Shown here: positions 33,340 through 44,867 of the stretch, piece after piece
Layout: every line of letters starts with the position of its first letter
How positions within the stretch are numbered: position 1 is the first letter of the stretch
Assembly: GCA_022410635.1 (NCBI GenBank)
Contig: JAJVDF010000259.1
Span: forward strand, 81,151-145,150
Length of the DNA stretch: 64,000 nucleotides
Direction of reading: 5' to 3'
Origin: Tretioscincus oriximinensis
Taxonomy: Eukaryota > Chordata > Lepidosauria > Squamata > Gymnophthalmidae
Notes under the pieces: generated by a model
Told to the model about the DNA's origin: nothing
Databases searched by the model: none
What the model saw: the letters and a program-made list of their open reading frames with translations, nothing else
Translations under genes and position numbers: made by a program

Positions 33340-33545
33340 TTGCTGCTGCTTCATTTCATCCCTGCTTTCCTTCCATTTTTCTTTCCTTTGTTCCTGCCAT
33401 CTTCCTTACCTTCTTTCCTATTTTCTTCCTTCCTTCTTTCATCCCTTCCTTCCTTTATTCTTTTTCCTTCCTTCTTCCCCTCTTTGTGTCTTCCTTCTTT
33501 CTTTCCTTCTTTCCTTCTTCCTTATTTATCTTGCTCCTTTCCTCT
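33340..33545. repeat. Polypyrimidine (TTCC/TTTC)n microsatellite
   Basis: About 200 bases of pyrimidine on the plus strand. The long frames here translate to F/L/S/P low-complexity and are not coding. Confidence 0.9.
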
Positions 33546-33599
33546 CTGAAGGCTGCCAAAGTTCCAAACCCTGTCATTGGTTGTTATACCTTGGAATTT

Positions 33600-33850
33600 T
33601 GGATTCTTTGGTACATGTTTTATTAGATGTACAGATAAATATATCCATGGCTGCTAGGCTGGATGCCTAGGTACTGCCTCCAGGTTGGAGAGCCAGGTAG
33701 GATTCATCTAAAGGCCACTTTCAGGGAGCTGAGAACAGGTGAACTTTTTACCTTTGAGGTTTGGTGGATCACTTTGTGAGACAGAATCTCAGACCACTGG
33801 GCTGTGACCTGATTCAGCAGAGGTCCTCTTAAGGTCTTATGTTAATATAA
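33600..33850 (+). mobile_element. CR1-type LINE 3' end, diverged
   Basis: 'tgctaggctggatgcctagg', 'cagggagctgagaacagg' and 'cctcttaaggtcttatg' follow the family order. Confidence 0.6.
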
Positions 33851-34625
33851 AGTGCTGCTCACTTGTATAAAATATTAAAAAGAAAAAAAGGAGTGGACTT
33901 CATATTTGACCACTGGTTAGTCACACTGTACAGCTGAGAAAGGGATTCGACTGCTTAGTACTATATAGAAAGTACTAAATACTCATTGAAATAAAATAAA
34001 ATAAAAAATGAACAGCGAGGTGAACTAAGAAATTGAGCACCGCCGTTCTTGCAGTCGAACAAGCTGTATTCTTTGTTCCACAGATTGGAGCTGCAAGTTA
34101 AGAATGAAATGATTGAGGATAAAATTGTCATCCTTCCTACTATCTCTTTATATTTGTTCGCAATTGCCTCCTAATTAGTATTTTCATGGTACTGGGCCTA
34201 AGTGCCTTTTTTAGAAGGTGTTCTTAGTGTGATCCCAGTATTACATGTTCTTTCTGCTCTGTATTTTTATTTAACAGTTAAAGACAACTAAGTATTATTA
34301 TTACAAATGTATCAACTGAGAGAATTTAATCCCTGGCATAATTTTGCTTTAGTTTGAAACAACCCTGACAGCTAAAGATCTGTCACAGGAGCGGGAAATG
34401 TGTTATTTTAGAAATATGTAAATTGGTCCATTTAAAATTATCTCAGCTTCTCTCCAAGAATAAAATCTTCCAATGCAGTACAGAAGGAAAGGAGAGAAAA
34501 ACAGAGATGAGAGAAGGAACATTTTTATTTAATTATTTTTTTTAACAAGTTACTTTTTTCTTATAAGAAACAAACATAGAAAAGTGGGACATTTAGTATT
34601 CAGTAAAGGACAGCAAGCGTAACCA
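33851..34625. other. Unassigned intergenic sequence
   Basis: Nothing recognised. Confidence 0.3.
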
Positions 34626-34627
34626 GT

Positions 34628-34745
34628 CCAGTGTAGTAGTTAGACTATCCGGCTCTTACCTAGAAGTCTCCGGGTTTCATCCTCCACTAAAGCCAGCTGA
34701 GTGATCCTAGGTTAATCAGAGTTTTTCAAAGCTCTCTAATCCCCT
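34628..34745 (+). mobile_element. tRNA-derived SINE, 3'-truncated
   Basis: 'ccagtgtagtagttagac', 'ctcttacctagaagtctcc' and 'aagccagctgagtgatcc' match the SINE head and body at 38.37 kb. Confidence 0.65.
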
Positions 34746-34764
34746 CCTGCTTCATGCATGGGAT

Positions 34765-35808
34765 GGACAGGGTGAATAGAGGAAAAATGTTTTCTCTATC
34801 ACACAACACAAGGACCAGAGGGCCCTCCTTGAAACTGATGGGTAGAAAAGTGGTAGCTAACAGCTTGGATAGTTTCAAGATGGGACTAGACAGGTTTATG
34901 GACACCAAGGGTATAAATGGATACTAGGATGGATGTCTGGATATTGCCTCCGGGATGGAGCAACAGGCAGAACTCCTGAAATACAATTTGCAGGGAGTCA
35001 TAACAGGTGCATATTTTCATAGAATCATAGAGTCGGAAGGGACCTCCAGGGTCATCGGGTCCAACCCCCTGCTCGATGCAGGATTCATTAAACCATCCCA
35101 GACAGATGACTGTCCAGTCTCTGTTTGAAAACTTCCAGGGAAGGCGAACTCACCACCCCCTGTGGCAAACTGTTCCACTGATTTATCACCCTGACTGTTA
35201 GAAAGTTTTTCCTGATATCTAATCTAAATCTTCTCCCTTGCAGTTTCATTCCATTGTTTCTAGTCCTTCCATGTGCTAATGAGAACAATGTTGACCCCTC
35301 TGCTCTGTGTCAGCCCTTCAGATATTTGTAGACAGCTATCAGGTCTCCTCTCAGTCTTCTCTTTTGCAGACTAAACATCCCTAGATCCTTTAACCGTTCC
35401 TCATAGGACATGGTTTCCAGACCACTCACCATCCTTGTAACTCTCTTTTGTACTTGCTCTAGTTTATCAATGTCCTTTTTAAATTGGGGCCCCCAGAACT
35501 GAATACAGTATTCCAAGTGTGGTCGTACCAAAGTACTGTAGAGAGGAATAATTACTTCACGTGAGCGAGATTCTATGCCCCTCTTGATACATCCCAGGAT
35601 TGTGTTTGCCTTTTTCGCAGATACTTCACACTGTTGACTCATGTTTAATCTGTGATCTACCAAAACACCAGGTCCTTCTCACCTGTGCTGCTGTTCAGAC
35701 TGCCCAGGTACATCTGGTGGGCCTCTGTGTGACACAGAATGCTGGACTTGATGGGCTGTGGCCAGATCCAGTATGGCTCTTCTAATGTTCTTATGTTCAT
35801 AAGATACC
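34765..35808 (+). mobile_element. CR1-type LINE 3' end split by an antisense CR1
   Basis: The left part (to about 35,018) runs through 'ggatggagcaacaggcag' to 'cataacaggtgcatattttc'. The right part (from about 35,692) resumes 'ctgttcagactgcccaggt' and ends 'tctaatgttcttatg'. At 25.2 kb these parts are contiguous. Confidence 0.75.
35018..35691 (-). pseudogene. CR1 LINE ORF2 C-terminus and 3' end, minus strand, nested
   Basis: Minus-strand frames read [39 protein letters not shown] and [13 protein letters not shown] (35,310-35,663). After a frame change they read FRLDIRKNFLTVRVINQWNSLP and SPSLEVFKQRLD (35,088-35,288). These are classic CR1 RT thumb and C-terminal segments. The 3' end is the antisense 'atagaatcatagagtcgg' at 35,019. 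The element is 5'-truncated and frame-shifted, but better preserved than other CR1 pieces here. Confidence 0.85.
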
Positions 35809-35813
35809 TGTTG

Positions 35814-36310
<497 letters not shown>

Positions 36311-36400
36311 GGCTGTAGCGAAGAGAAGGTTATATAAACCACCGATTCCCTTTGAGAAAACCAGAGTATAAAACCCAACTCCTTCTCCTGTTAACATAGG
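36311..36400 (+). mobile_element. SINE 3' end fragment
   Basis: 'gtagcgaagagaaggttat' and 'gaaaaccagagtataaaac' followed by a short pyrimidine tail match the SINE 3' half at 8.8 and 10.3 kb. Confidence 0.6.
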
Positions 36401-37640
36401 CCTTCACCTATACAAGGGCAAGACTATTTTAAAGTGTTTACTTTTTGGAAAAGTCATCAAGGTGACTCAGGCCAGTTCAGTGTCATAGCCAGGTGTGGAG
36501 CCAGATTAAAATAGGTCAGAATTAACCATTTCCTCCTAATAAGTGTACACCCACAAAGCCACATATTCACCATGGCTGGATAGAATTTCAGTAATGGCAA
36601 GGTTGTATCATCCATTAGCATGGGGGAATGACTCATGGGGGAATCTGGAGGCTTTGCAGATTTGGGTACTTGGCTCTGTGGGCATCAAGTGATGCCAGGG
36701 CAAATCAACCCTTCGCAGAAGGGTTGTGCAGTCTCTTCACCCATGATCCTTATCAGAACAACTTCTGGAAGAGATGGGAGCCCAGTATATTCTAAACGTG
36801 TTTGGACTAGACTTCCCAACCGCCAACAGATGGTGGCCATTCTTACTGCTATTGTCAGCCCTTCTGCAGCTTTCTGTAGCTGCTTGGCTTCCAATCCTTC
36901 ATAATTAGCACTTGCCATTATGAATAACAGCATAGAAAAGCAGGCAGAATTGCAACTAAGAACCATAAAAACTGGAAACAGAAATTGTACCGGAAGTAGA
37001 GAAACTGGAAGCTGGTTGTTTCTGTTGACAACTGGTACCCCATCTATAGCTAATCTGAATCAAAACAATCCAGGTTTACTAAAGCAGAGCTAGTCCAGTA
37101 TGTGCATAAATGGCCCTATATGCAGTATGATGCCCCATTTTGGACATAACCAAACAATGTATGCCAATGGGGCTGTTCTATTTTTCCCTCTGCTGCATAA
37201 TAACAGAGACAGAGTCAATTATAAATGCCACCTGTGTTCCCCTGAACAGCTTAGAAGGGAACTTCAAGACGTAAGGCTAAACCATAAATCTGGGCTCTGT
37301 TTAAATTTTAACAAATTTCCAGATTCCCAGGGTTCAAAGAGAATTGAGAAACTTTGTTCAGAGCTGACTTTTATGTCTTGGAGTTTGCTTTGCAACACAA
37401 AGTTCAAAAGGATGAGTTTTTGCTGGCCTGTTCCTGTGCACTCCATGCACTTGTATGCAGTCTATCCATTCATTCGCCCACACCCACTACTTGAGGCAGT
37501 TCTGCTTTTTGACAGAGGGCATCCATTGAAACATACAAGGAAGATGGATTTTGTAAAATTGCAACAGAAAGGCTATCTGCAGCTCTGTTTTCAGATTTTC
37601 CATCCAGTTCTTCAAGACTCAAAATGGTTTAAATGGTGAG
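36401..37640. other. Unassigned; 179-codon plus-strand frame
   Basis: The frame at 37,100-37,639 is the longest outside the LTR element. Its translation (ending VLQDSKWFKW) shows no domain, signal or repeat I recognise and is rich in H, C and F as in random AT-rich sequence. I do not call it a gene. Confidence 0.3.
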
Positions 37641-37875
37641 AAACTGTTTTTCTGCCAGTGACCATTTAGATGTTTGTAACATCTCATAGTCGGGTCTTCC
37701 TTGGGGGGGTACAGAGGGTGTGGGGAGAATTGTAACTGGTCTTTCATGCTTTGTCATTGTTTTGTTTTTTCTGTAACTAGGAGTGTATTTGAGATTTTTT
37801 GTAATATTTACTTCGTATGTTGTTATGTTGTGGAAAAATCTGACAATAAAAATCAATATCAAAAAAGAAGAAGAA
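37641..37875 (+). mobile_element. Probable L1-type LINE 3' end
   Basis: 'tggaaaaatctgacaataa' with AATAAA and an A-rich end ('aaatcaatatcaaaaaa') resembles the 3' end of L1-type LINEs. The ORF2 part is not recognisable. Confidence 0.4.
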
Positions 37876-38367
37876 AGAATTCACGGCTGTCCAGTAATCA
37901 CTTTCTGGCCGGTAAATTAGAGGTAAGCAATAGATGTAGCTTGTTAAAGAAAAACCTTGGTGAACTAAGATTAACATACACAAGTTTCTGTTAAAACAAT
38001 GATAGTTGTTTGACTTTGAAGCTCAGTTTGTATCTTATACTTGATGTATTTCCGCTATTAGTTCTTTATACGTTTTCTAGTTGCTTGAAATAATAGTGGT
38101 CGAACACATGTATGGATTAAGATAGAGTAATTATTTACAGTAAAGTCACTATGACTGTTGTCATTTCCTTGCTATTATTTTCCTGTTTTATTCACCTGTG
38201 CTGAAAAGTATGTAAAATTGGAGTCCGGTTACAATTAATTGACAGCTATAAATTTAATGAAAGTAGACGTTGGAATTACAGAAAAGTGTTTTCAAAGTTT
38301 ATGAAAGTTTATGTAAACCTTTCTCTGGCATGACAGCTTTAATTCCACACTCTTATGTTTAATGTTT

Positions 38368-38632
38368 GAAGAAGAGCCAGTTTGATGTAGTGGTTAGAGT
38401 GTTGGACTCATGTCTGGTAGTCTCCCGGTTCGATTCCCCACTCCTCCATGAAAGCCAGCTCGGTGACCTTGGGCCAGTGACAGTTCTTTAGAACTCTCTC
38501 AGCCTCACCTACTCTACAGGGTGTCTGCTATGGAGAAAGCAACAAAAGCTATGTGCACCCCCCTATGGTTGGCCGTCCTGAGACCTTCGGGTATAGGGCA
38601 GGATATAAGTACAAATAAATAAATAAATGTTT
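38368..38632 (+). mobile_element. tRNA-derived SINE (family S1), best full-length copy
   Basis: Head 'agccagtttgatgtagtgg' with A-box-like 'tagtggttagagtg'; B box 'ggttcgattcccc'. The body reads 'gccttgggccagtgacag' equivalent, 'ctctctcagcctcacctac' and 'gtgtctgctatgg'. The 3' tail 'ctgagaccttcgggtataggg' ending in AAAT is the same as the L2 tail. This suggests mobilisation by an L2-type LINE. Confidence 0.8.
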
Positions 38633-38661
38633 GGCCAAAAATAAACATAAATGGAATCCTT

Positions 38662-39043
38662 TTTTTTTTTTAATAATAGATTTTTATTGATTTTTCACAA
38701 AACACACAAAACAATAACATAGACAAATACACAGTACATAGAATTACCTTACCCACCCACCCCTTTGAGAGAGAGAAAACATTGAAACCACTCGATTTAT
38801 ACAAACAGCCTTTGGTCTAGAAGCATATCGATTGTGTATGAGAGTATAGCAGAGTTGTTGTTCCCAACACCAAAAGTTATCAGTTTACGCCAATTTGATT
38901 CCCAGCTTGTTCTTGAGTAATAACCTATTATTCTCAGTCTCCTTTCTCTTATAGCGTCGAAGAGGATGAATTCAGCCAAATATTCGTACCATAATTGTAC
39001 TGTCCATATGCTCTTATCTTTCCATCCTCTCGCTATTGCTCTC
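38662..39043 (-). mobile_element. 5'-truncated L1-type LINE, minus strand
   Basis: On the minus strand the ORF2 C-terminus (38,797-39,054; WTVQLWYEYLAEFILFDAI) is followed by a 3' UTR with AATAAA and poly(A), seen here as the T run at 38,660-38,671. A 34-base direct repeat with one mismatch (38,628-38,661 and 39,044-39,077, starting tgtttggcc) flanks it, an unusually long target duplication. It landed just after the SINE tail at 38,632. Confidence 0.75.
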
Positions 39044-39484
39044 TGTTTGGCCAAAAATAAACATAAATTGAATCCTTAAAAAAAAAGACGTCCATGGGCC
39101 ATACACCCCTGGTTTGAAAGCATATGCGTGACAGCAGCTAAATTGTTTTAATAATTGAGAGTAAATCTAGAAATGTTTCACTGTTCTTGTTTTCAGTGAA
39201 TGGAGTATAGAATATCATCAACCTCTCCTCCACAACAACAGAGCTTTTTACCGGGTGCGACTCAGAGGAAAGTGGAAGCTTCGTTGCCCAGTTAGGCAGA
39301 ACAATCATTATGATCCTATCAACCTGGTAGGGAAACCTTACATGGGAGCAGCCTATATCCCAACAGGGGAACTGCACTGCCCAAGGTTTTGCATAGCATT
39401 ATGACTTTGTGATCTGATAAATTTGAGTTTTCAGGCATCAGCACAAAATACCTCTCCTTCCAACAGGAAGCTGCCTTAACTCCT

Positions 39485-39720
39485 TAAAACTGTTGGGTAG
39501 AAAAGTGAGAACAGATAAAGTATTTTTTCACTCAGAGGGTCATCAACCTGTGGAATTTACTTCCTGAATTGGTGGTGGTAGCTAACAGCTTGGTTAGTTT
39601 CAAGATAGGACCAGACAGGTTTATGGAAACCAGGGGTATAAATGGATACTAGGATGGATGTCTGGATGTTGCCTCTGGGATGGAGCAACAGGCAGGACTC
39701 CTGAAATATCATTTGCATGG
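39485..39720 (+). mobile_element. CR1-type LINE 3' end
   Basis: 'actgttgggtagaaaagtg', 'tttcactcagagggtcatc', 'tggaatttacttcctg' and 'ggatggagcaacaggcag' are in family order. It breaks off near 39,720. Confidence 0.75.
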
Positions 39721-39994
39721 TATTTCATGTCTGTCACACTGTTGCAAATCTTGGATCCAGTGACAAGATGCCAGCCAGGACTGCAAAGTTGCAGCTGGCT
39801 GACATGCACAGTAGAGACTTCCTTGTCCTTTGCTTGTACTCTCTCACCAGTTCCATATGGAGTTTTGAGGTAATGTAAATGTACAAGAGATTTCATTATG
39901 CTGAGATTAAACCCTGTTTCGAGTTTTACCCCGTAGTGCAAAAGGGAGCATACTATATTTCAAAGAGCTTATCTGAACTCAGAATTTCTAGTGA

Positions 39995-40270
39995 GGGGGT
40001 TTCAACAGGACCTTACAGACTAACAAAAAACAAAACAGACACCACGAGTTTTTGACAGCAAGTGCATTTCTTCAGATGCCTTGAAGGGAACAGCTGTCTA
40101 GGGACAGAAAATTTATATTAAATTGCATGCTTGAAAGCCACTGAAATGTGAATGTGTGTGCAGGTGATGAGTCATGCACAGACCAATGAAGTTCTGGAAA
40201 AGAAGTGCTTAAGAAGTGTATATTAATCAAAAGTGTTGCAGTCGAAGAGATGCAGAAAAGTTGCGATATA
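39995..40270 (-). mobile_element. Penelope-like fragment, minus strand, diverged
   Basis: The antisense 3' part 'ccttacagactaacaaaaaac' and 'atttcttcagatgccttgaa' carries CUGAAGA on the minus strand, but the GAAA box is gone. Sequence to about 40,270 is probably internal. Confidence 0.5.
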
Positions 40271-40339
40271 AACTCTCTGATTAAAAGTGGGACCTGGATT
40301 TAGGAGGAGATAAACAGGGGCTGCAGCCCAGGGCAGCAG

Positions 40340-40600
40340 AATTGGAGGGGTAGCACCTTCCCTCCAGTAAAAAAAAAAAAAAAAAATTTAAAACAAAATC
40401 ATAGCAGCACCTCTAGGAGGCTCTGGCAAAAAACAGAATTCCTGTTGGAAAACTNNNNNNNNNNNNNNNNNNNNNNNNNNNNNNNNNNNNNNNNNNNNNN
40501 NNNNNNNNNNNNNNNNNNNNNNNNNNNNNNNNNNNNNNNNNNGCATCAAAAAAATTACTGCCCAGAATACATCCCTGGTCAAATCATCCTATAGTGTCAA
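40340..40600. repeat. Unclassified repeat with assembly gap
   Basis: 'agcagcacctctaggaggct' and 'aaaaaaattactgccc' also occur at 42.43-42.66 kb. A run of 88 Ns (40,455-40,542) interrupts the copy. Confidence 0.6.
40455..40542. other. Assembly gap (88 N)
   Basis: Uninterrupted N run inside a repeat. Confidence 1.
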
Positions 40601-40756
40601 CAGGGTAAGCCAGAGGTGGAGATAAAGTAAAGGAACAAACCTATGGTTATAGTAACTGCTTCACAAAGAATGTGCTCTAATACTCATTAAAATTCATTGG
40701 AAAAATAATTTCTGGCATTTAGTTTCATTTAGGGGCTGAAATTTGGTGAGTACATG

Positions 40757-40967
40757 TAGGCTGACCAGATGACCCCTTTGGGGGTATGTGTTAGAAACCC
40801 ATTTTTGGGGTGCCTCCCAGTTTTTGCTGAGGAATTTTTTTTCAAAAAAAGATTTTTTTACCCAAAAAAATCTTTTTTTTATTTTTTTTTCCTCAGGAAA
40901 AACCGGGAGGCACCGCAAAACCGGGTTTTCACCCCCACCCCCAAAAAGGGGTCATCTGGTCAGCCTA
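40757..40967. mobile_element. Foldback MITE, TAGGCTGACCAG family, copy 2
   Basis: Ends 'taggctgaccagatgacccc' and the complement of 'ggggtcatctggtcagccta' are fully complementary. The interior folds through 'ggtgcctcccag' and 'gggaggcacc'. tacatgta is present at both edges, but it overlaps the terminal TA and is palindromic, so the exact duplication is ambiguous. Confidence 0.75.
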
Positions 40968-40999
40968 CATGTAATCCACTTCTTTAGGATGAATCCAGA

Positions 41000-42059
41000 T
41001 ACATCCCAAATTTTAATCTAGTTCAATCCACTTTCGGAATGGAAGAAAACAGTAACAAAGTGACGATGCACGATGAAGATGGATTAAAATGTATGTGGGA
41101 CCAGGGGCCCAATAGGGCAGAAGGGGAGGGAACTGACAGAGAATAGATCTGTGGTAACCATGGTAACTGCACTGCTTCCATCATAATGCTTGGGCAGAGT
41201 CATAGCAGTTGCTCTGAGTGACAGTTGCCACTCAGAGACCAACTGACAGGCTGGGGGGCAACACCTATGCCTTGGGCTCCTCAACTAAGAGGAGCTATCT
41301 GAACCCTGGGCACTTAGTCCAGTGAAGACATTTCCTGTTAGGACAACAAAGCCTAAAGTCTACTTTCCCCCTGTTGGTCTCCAAGTGCTGCAACCCCCTT
41401 GCTTGTAAGGGTACCATGTTAATTCATAAAACTTCCTAACTGCCACTTCAAATGTTACTGCCCCTGCCTTTTAACCCTTGGTGAACCTGGATGTTAAGAG
41501 GGGGTGAGAAGAAGAGCCTGGAAGGTAAATATAGTTATTAGGAAAGGGAGGTGATCCTGAAAGGCAAATGGGGCTGGGAGAAGGAGGAAAGAAGGGGAAG
41601 GAAAATGAAGGTACTGTAATTAATCAGTGAGGAAGCAGAAAGGAGCAAAAGTGAGGTTGCAACAGGGGAGTGGAAGGGAAGGCAGAAGAGGTGGGAACCT
41701 GGAAAACAAGGGGAAAGGTGGGGGGGGCAAAGCAACACAAGAGGGAGAGAGAGAGATGAAAAGTAAACNGGACAGGGAGGAGGGCTATGAGTTGCACGGG
41801 TAACTCCTGTCTGAAATCCAAGACATAATTTTTTATCCAAAATGGAACCAAAATGCCATTTGAAATAGCTTGGGATTTGGATGGATGTTTGCAGCCACTG
41901 TCTGCTTACTAAAAGCCACGAGCACCATTTTTAATCCAAAGATATTTCTAAGTTCCCCTGTTTCCTCAGTGCTGTCAGGCAGTCCTGCCCCTCACCTCTG
42001 TGGAGACACAGGACAGGAATACAGAAGATACGAAAGATACATTTCTTCTTCTGGGAAGA
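41000..42059. other. Unassigned; purine-rich in part
   Basis: Bases 41,490-41,770 are purine-rich and include 'ggaaggtaaatat', an outlying unit of the minisatellite to the right. Nothing else is recognised. Confidence 0.3.
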
Positions 42060-42405
42060 CTAGGCGTGGCAGAGCCTGAAAGGTAAGTATAGTGGGAAAA
42101 GAGGACAGGATGGTGAGAACCTGGAAGGTAAGTATGGTGGGCAAAATAAGACAGGAAGGGAAGAGTCTAAAAGTAAGTGTCATTGGGCAAAAGAGGACAG
42201 GAGGAGAAGAGCTTGAAAGGTAAGTATGGTTGGGCAAGAGGACGGGAGGGGAAGAACCTGAAAAATATATATGGCTTGAAAAAAGAAGATAGGAGGGGGA
42301 AAAGCTGAACCTTTCAAGTTATTCCCCTCCCCTACATACCGCAGGGCTGGGCAAAGGAAGACAGGAGGGGGAGAACCTGAAAAGTATGTATGGCTTGAAA
42401 AATTG
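42060..42405 (+). repeat. ~46-bp minisatellite carrying repeated splice-donor consensus
   Basis: Six or so imperfect units of the form 'gaaggtaagtatggtggg' plus 'aagaggacaggagggga'. The word AAGGTAAGTAT is exact at 42,080, 42,125 and 42,217, and degenerate in the units between and after. Confidence 0.75.
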
Positions 42406-42419
42406 ATTTTTGTTTTTAT

Positions 42420-42665
42420 TTATTTTCAGAACAAATTCACAGCAGCACCTCTAGGAGGCTCTGGCAAACAGTCCCAACTTCTAAAGGCACCTCCCTGCAC
42501 AAAATAAAATAAAATATTTATTTTTTCTTAAAAATATTTAAATTTTAATTTGCAGCAGCACCATTAGGAGGTTCTGGCAAAAAGCAAAATTGCTTTTAAA
42601 AGAGATTTCCTGCTGGAAAACCCTTTTTGGCGAGGGTGGGTGTCAAAAAAATTACTGCCCAGGGG
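42420..42665. repeat. Unclassified repeat, two tandem units
   Basis: Two copies of the 'agcagcacctctaggaggct' segment (about 42,441 and 42,554) are separated by an A/T-rich spacer. The second continues into 'aaaaaaattactgcccagg', as at 40.55 kb. Confidence 0.6.
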
Positions 42666-43150
42666 CATCATACATCCAAAATATAGCCCTGTTAACAGTA
42701 TTCGAGCTTCCAATTTTCTTTCTTTCAATTTTGTGTTGTCCTTGCATTTCTCCTTAAGAACTTCTTACCCAACAGTCTCTTTAATATATATGCACCCTGC
42801 TTTGTGCTTTTTAAAGATTTGTTCTATAGTAATCCTTTCTTCTTCTCAAGTTCTGTTTATTTATTTGCATGAATCTATTTTCTTAGTTCATTACTTTCTT
42901 ATCTTTGAAATCACTATTTTTTAGCCCATTCACATCCCAGGTCCTCTTCCTAAAAATCCCAGTGCACCTTGTATGGTATTTTAATTTAGAGTTCTTTTTC
43001 ACTTTTCTTGGAAGAATAGGTAGTTTTACGTGAAGCAAGGTGATTGCAGCACCATGGAAAGCTCCAGATGCTCAGAAATAGTTGTAAACTCCAAGAATTG
43101 CAGCTTTATGCTCTTGTGGGGCCTTCTGAGGTGTCTTCAAAGTTCGTCTT
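42666..43150. other. Unassigned AT-rich sequence
   Basis: Nothing recognised. Confidence 0.3.
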
Positions 43151-43154
43151 TTCA

Positions 43155-43290
43155 AAAAGAAGAACAGAAGAAGGAGTTGGCTTTTATATCCTGCTTCTCT
43201 CAACCCAGAGGGCCTCAAAGCAGCTTACGTAATCTTCTATTCTTCTCTTTACAACAGTGTGAAATTGTAGTGGGGCTGAGAAACCTTTGA
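43155..43290 (-). mobile_element. SINE 3' half, minus strand
   Basis: 'agaaggagttggcttttat', 'cctgcttctctcaaccc' and 'ctcaaagcagcttacg' is the antisense SINE 3' half, as at 0.5-0.6 kb. Confidence 0.65.
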
Positions 43291-43690
43291 CTAGCCCATT
43301 GATACCAATATATCTAAAGGAACGCCTTCTTCCATGCCAACCTGCCCGTGCCTTAAGATCTGCAGGAGAGGCCCTCCTGGTTGTACCACCCCTTTCAACA
43401 GCCAGTGGAGTGGGAACCCGGGTTAGGGCCTTCTCAGTGGTTGCCCCTTGTCTTTGGAACAGTCTCCCCCTCGAGGTGCGTCTATCNTCATCNTTGTANT
43501 CTTTTAGAAGGTCCTTGAAGACGCACCTCTTTTGCCTGGCCTTTGGCTGAAGAAATGCCATCTCTATCCCTACTTTTAATATTGTTTTATACTTTTTTAA
43601 TTTTTGTATTGATGTTTTACTGTTTTTGCCGCCCTGAGACCTTCGGGTGTAGGGTGGGGTATAAGTATAAATAAATAAATAAATAAACAG
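43290..43690 (+). pseudogene. L2-type LINE ORF2 C-terminus and 3' tail
   Basis: The plus frame reads RAFSVVAPCLWNSLPLEVR, then FRRSLKTHLFCLAFG and a stop, the L2 C-terminal signature (WNSLPxxxR ... FKxxLKTHLF). The 3' UTR and 'ctgagaccttcgggtgtaggg' tail with AAAT repeat follow. Upstream it is truncated. The frame is open apart from N codons, so this is one of the younger L2 pieces. Confidence 0.85.
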
Positions 43691-44339
43691 GATTCTAAAG
43701 AAGTATCTGGTCCATTGTCATCCAACTGGCTCTATGTAGGAGTGGGAGACATCCAGAGAAGTGTATGGCATTTTAACCCCAAGATCAGAATAACCAGAAG
43801 TGGCTGCTTGACCCTCACATCTGATGCTATTTAGTTTTGGAATAGAATATACTTTGCTTCTTGGGCAAAATTAAGATCCATGAACTCCTAGCTGGGTTTT
43901 TGTATGGCTCTGCTCATTCTAATGTTGAGAAATCTAAGCTCTTTGTTATTGTTGTTAATTTAGGGCTGGCCCAAGACTGAACCCTGACCGCATTTTCTTC
44001 TTCCATGAATGGATTATTCTGCATCCAAGGGAGTGAGTTCTGCCATCAGAACCCAGGGAACTATGACCGCTGCAGCTGCTGCTACTGGGGTTGGCCTTTC
44101 AGATCTTGGCCTGCACACCCAAAGGTGTATATGGCCAGGCCTGACTCAGCAGTTTTTCAGTAAGTCCTTGTCCTAAGACTCTCCATGTACTGATGGCATC
44201 TACATTCAGGATTATAAAAAGGAGGCTAGTAGGGCCTGGCAGTACCATCTGTACCCAGAAGAAGTGATACAAAGGCCTGTCCTATGCCTACTTCTGCACC
44301 TGCTTATGTTGGCTTGTAGAGATTCTGGTTTGGAAAGAA
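43691..44339. other. Unassigned; contains a segment repeated at 45.10 kb
   Basis: Bases 44,281-44,347 resemble 45,099-45,163, including the exact 'gtagagattctggtttgga'. The pair flanks the Penelope-like element. Confidence 0.4.
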
Positions 44340-44565
44340 TAAGATGAAACCAAATAATCCCTAAAACCACAAGGGAGCAAATTCACCAAACGAAACAGAG
44401 CAAAAACCCTCGGGTGTCCAACCACGTACAAACACAAAACAAAAATTATACATGCATTTAAACCAGTATTCAATAGTCCACAGTTTCCAAAATGTAGAAG
44501 TGGAGCAGCCCAATATATTGCTTCAGTCCACAGAAATTAGAATAAAAGTCCGAAAGGATGAAGTA

Positions 44566-44867
44566 CAGTGGTACCTCGGTTCTCGAACACCTTGAATGTC
44601 GACCAAATCGGTGTTCGACCAGGCGATTCCAGAAACTTTTGTCCTGGAATCCGAACACCTATTTGGAACTCGAACTTCCTTCGGCGTTCTTTCGGCCCGG
44701 CGCGCCTTGCTTGCGTCATCAGTATGCGTTTTTTCGGCCAGGCGCGCCTTGCTTGCNTCATCAGTGTGCGTTTTTTCGGCCCGGCGCGCCTTGCTTCAGT
44801 TCTCGAACAATTTGGTTCTCGACCGTCCTGCCGGAACGAATTCTGTTCGAGAACCGAGGTACCACTG
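44566..44867. mobile_element. Tc1/mariner-type MITE with internal minisatellite
   Basis: Perfect 23-base terminal inverted repeats begin cagtggtacctcggttctcg and are flanked by the dinucleotide TA on both sides, the mariner target duplication. GC-rich tandem units fill 44,685-44,798. No transposase is encoded. Confidence 0.85.
44685..44798. repeat. 42-bp GC-rich minisatellite
   Basis: Three units containing 'cggcccggcgcgccttgctt', two of them followed by tcatcagt. It is CpG-rich in an otherwise AT-rich neighbourhood. Confidence 0.85.

Noticed and set aside
33206..33670. 154-codon ORF
   Set aside because: It translates a polypyrimidine microsatellite (F, L, S and P runs) and is not coding.
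37100..37639. 179-codon plus-strand ORF as a host gene
   Set aside because: No domain, no splice or promoter context, and random-looking composition. A frame this long is expected occasionally in 64 kb read in six frames.
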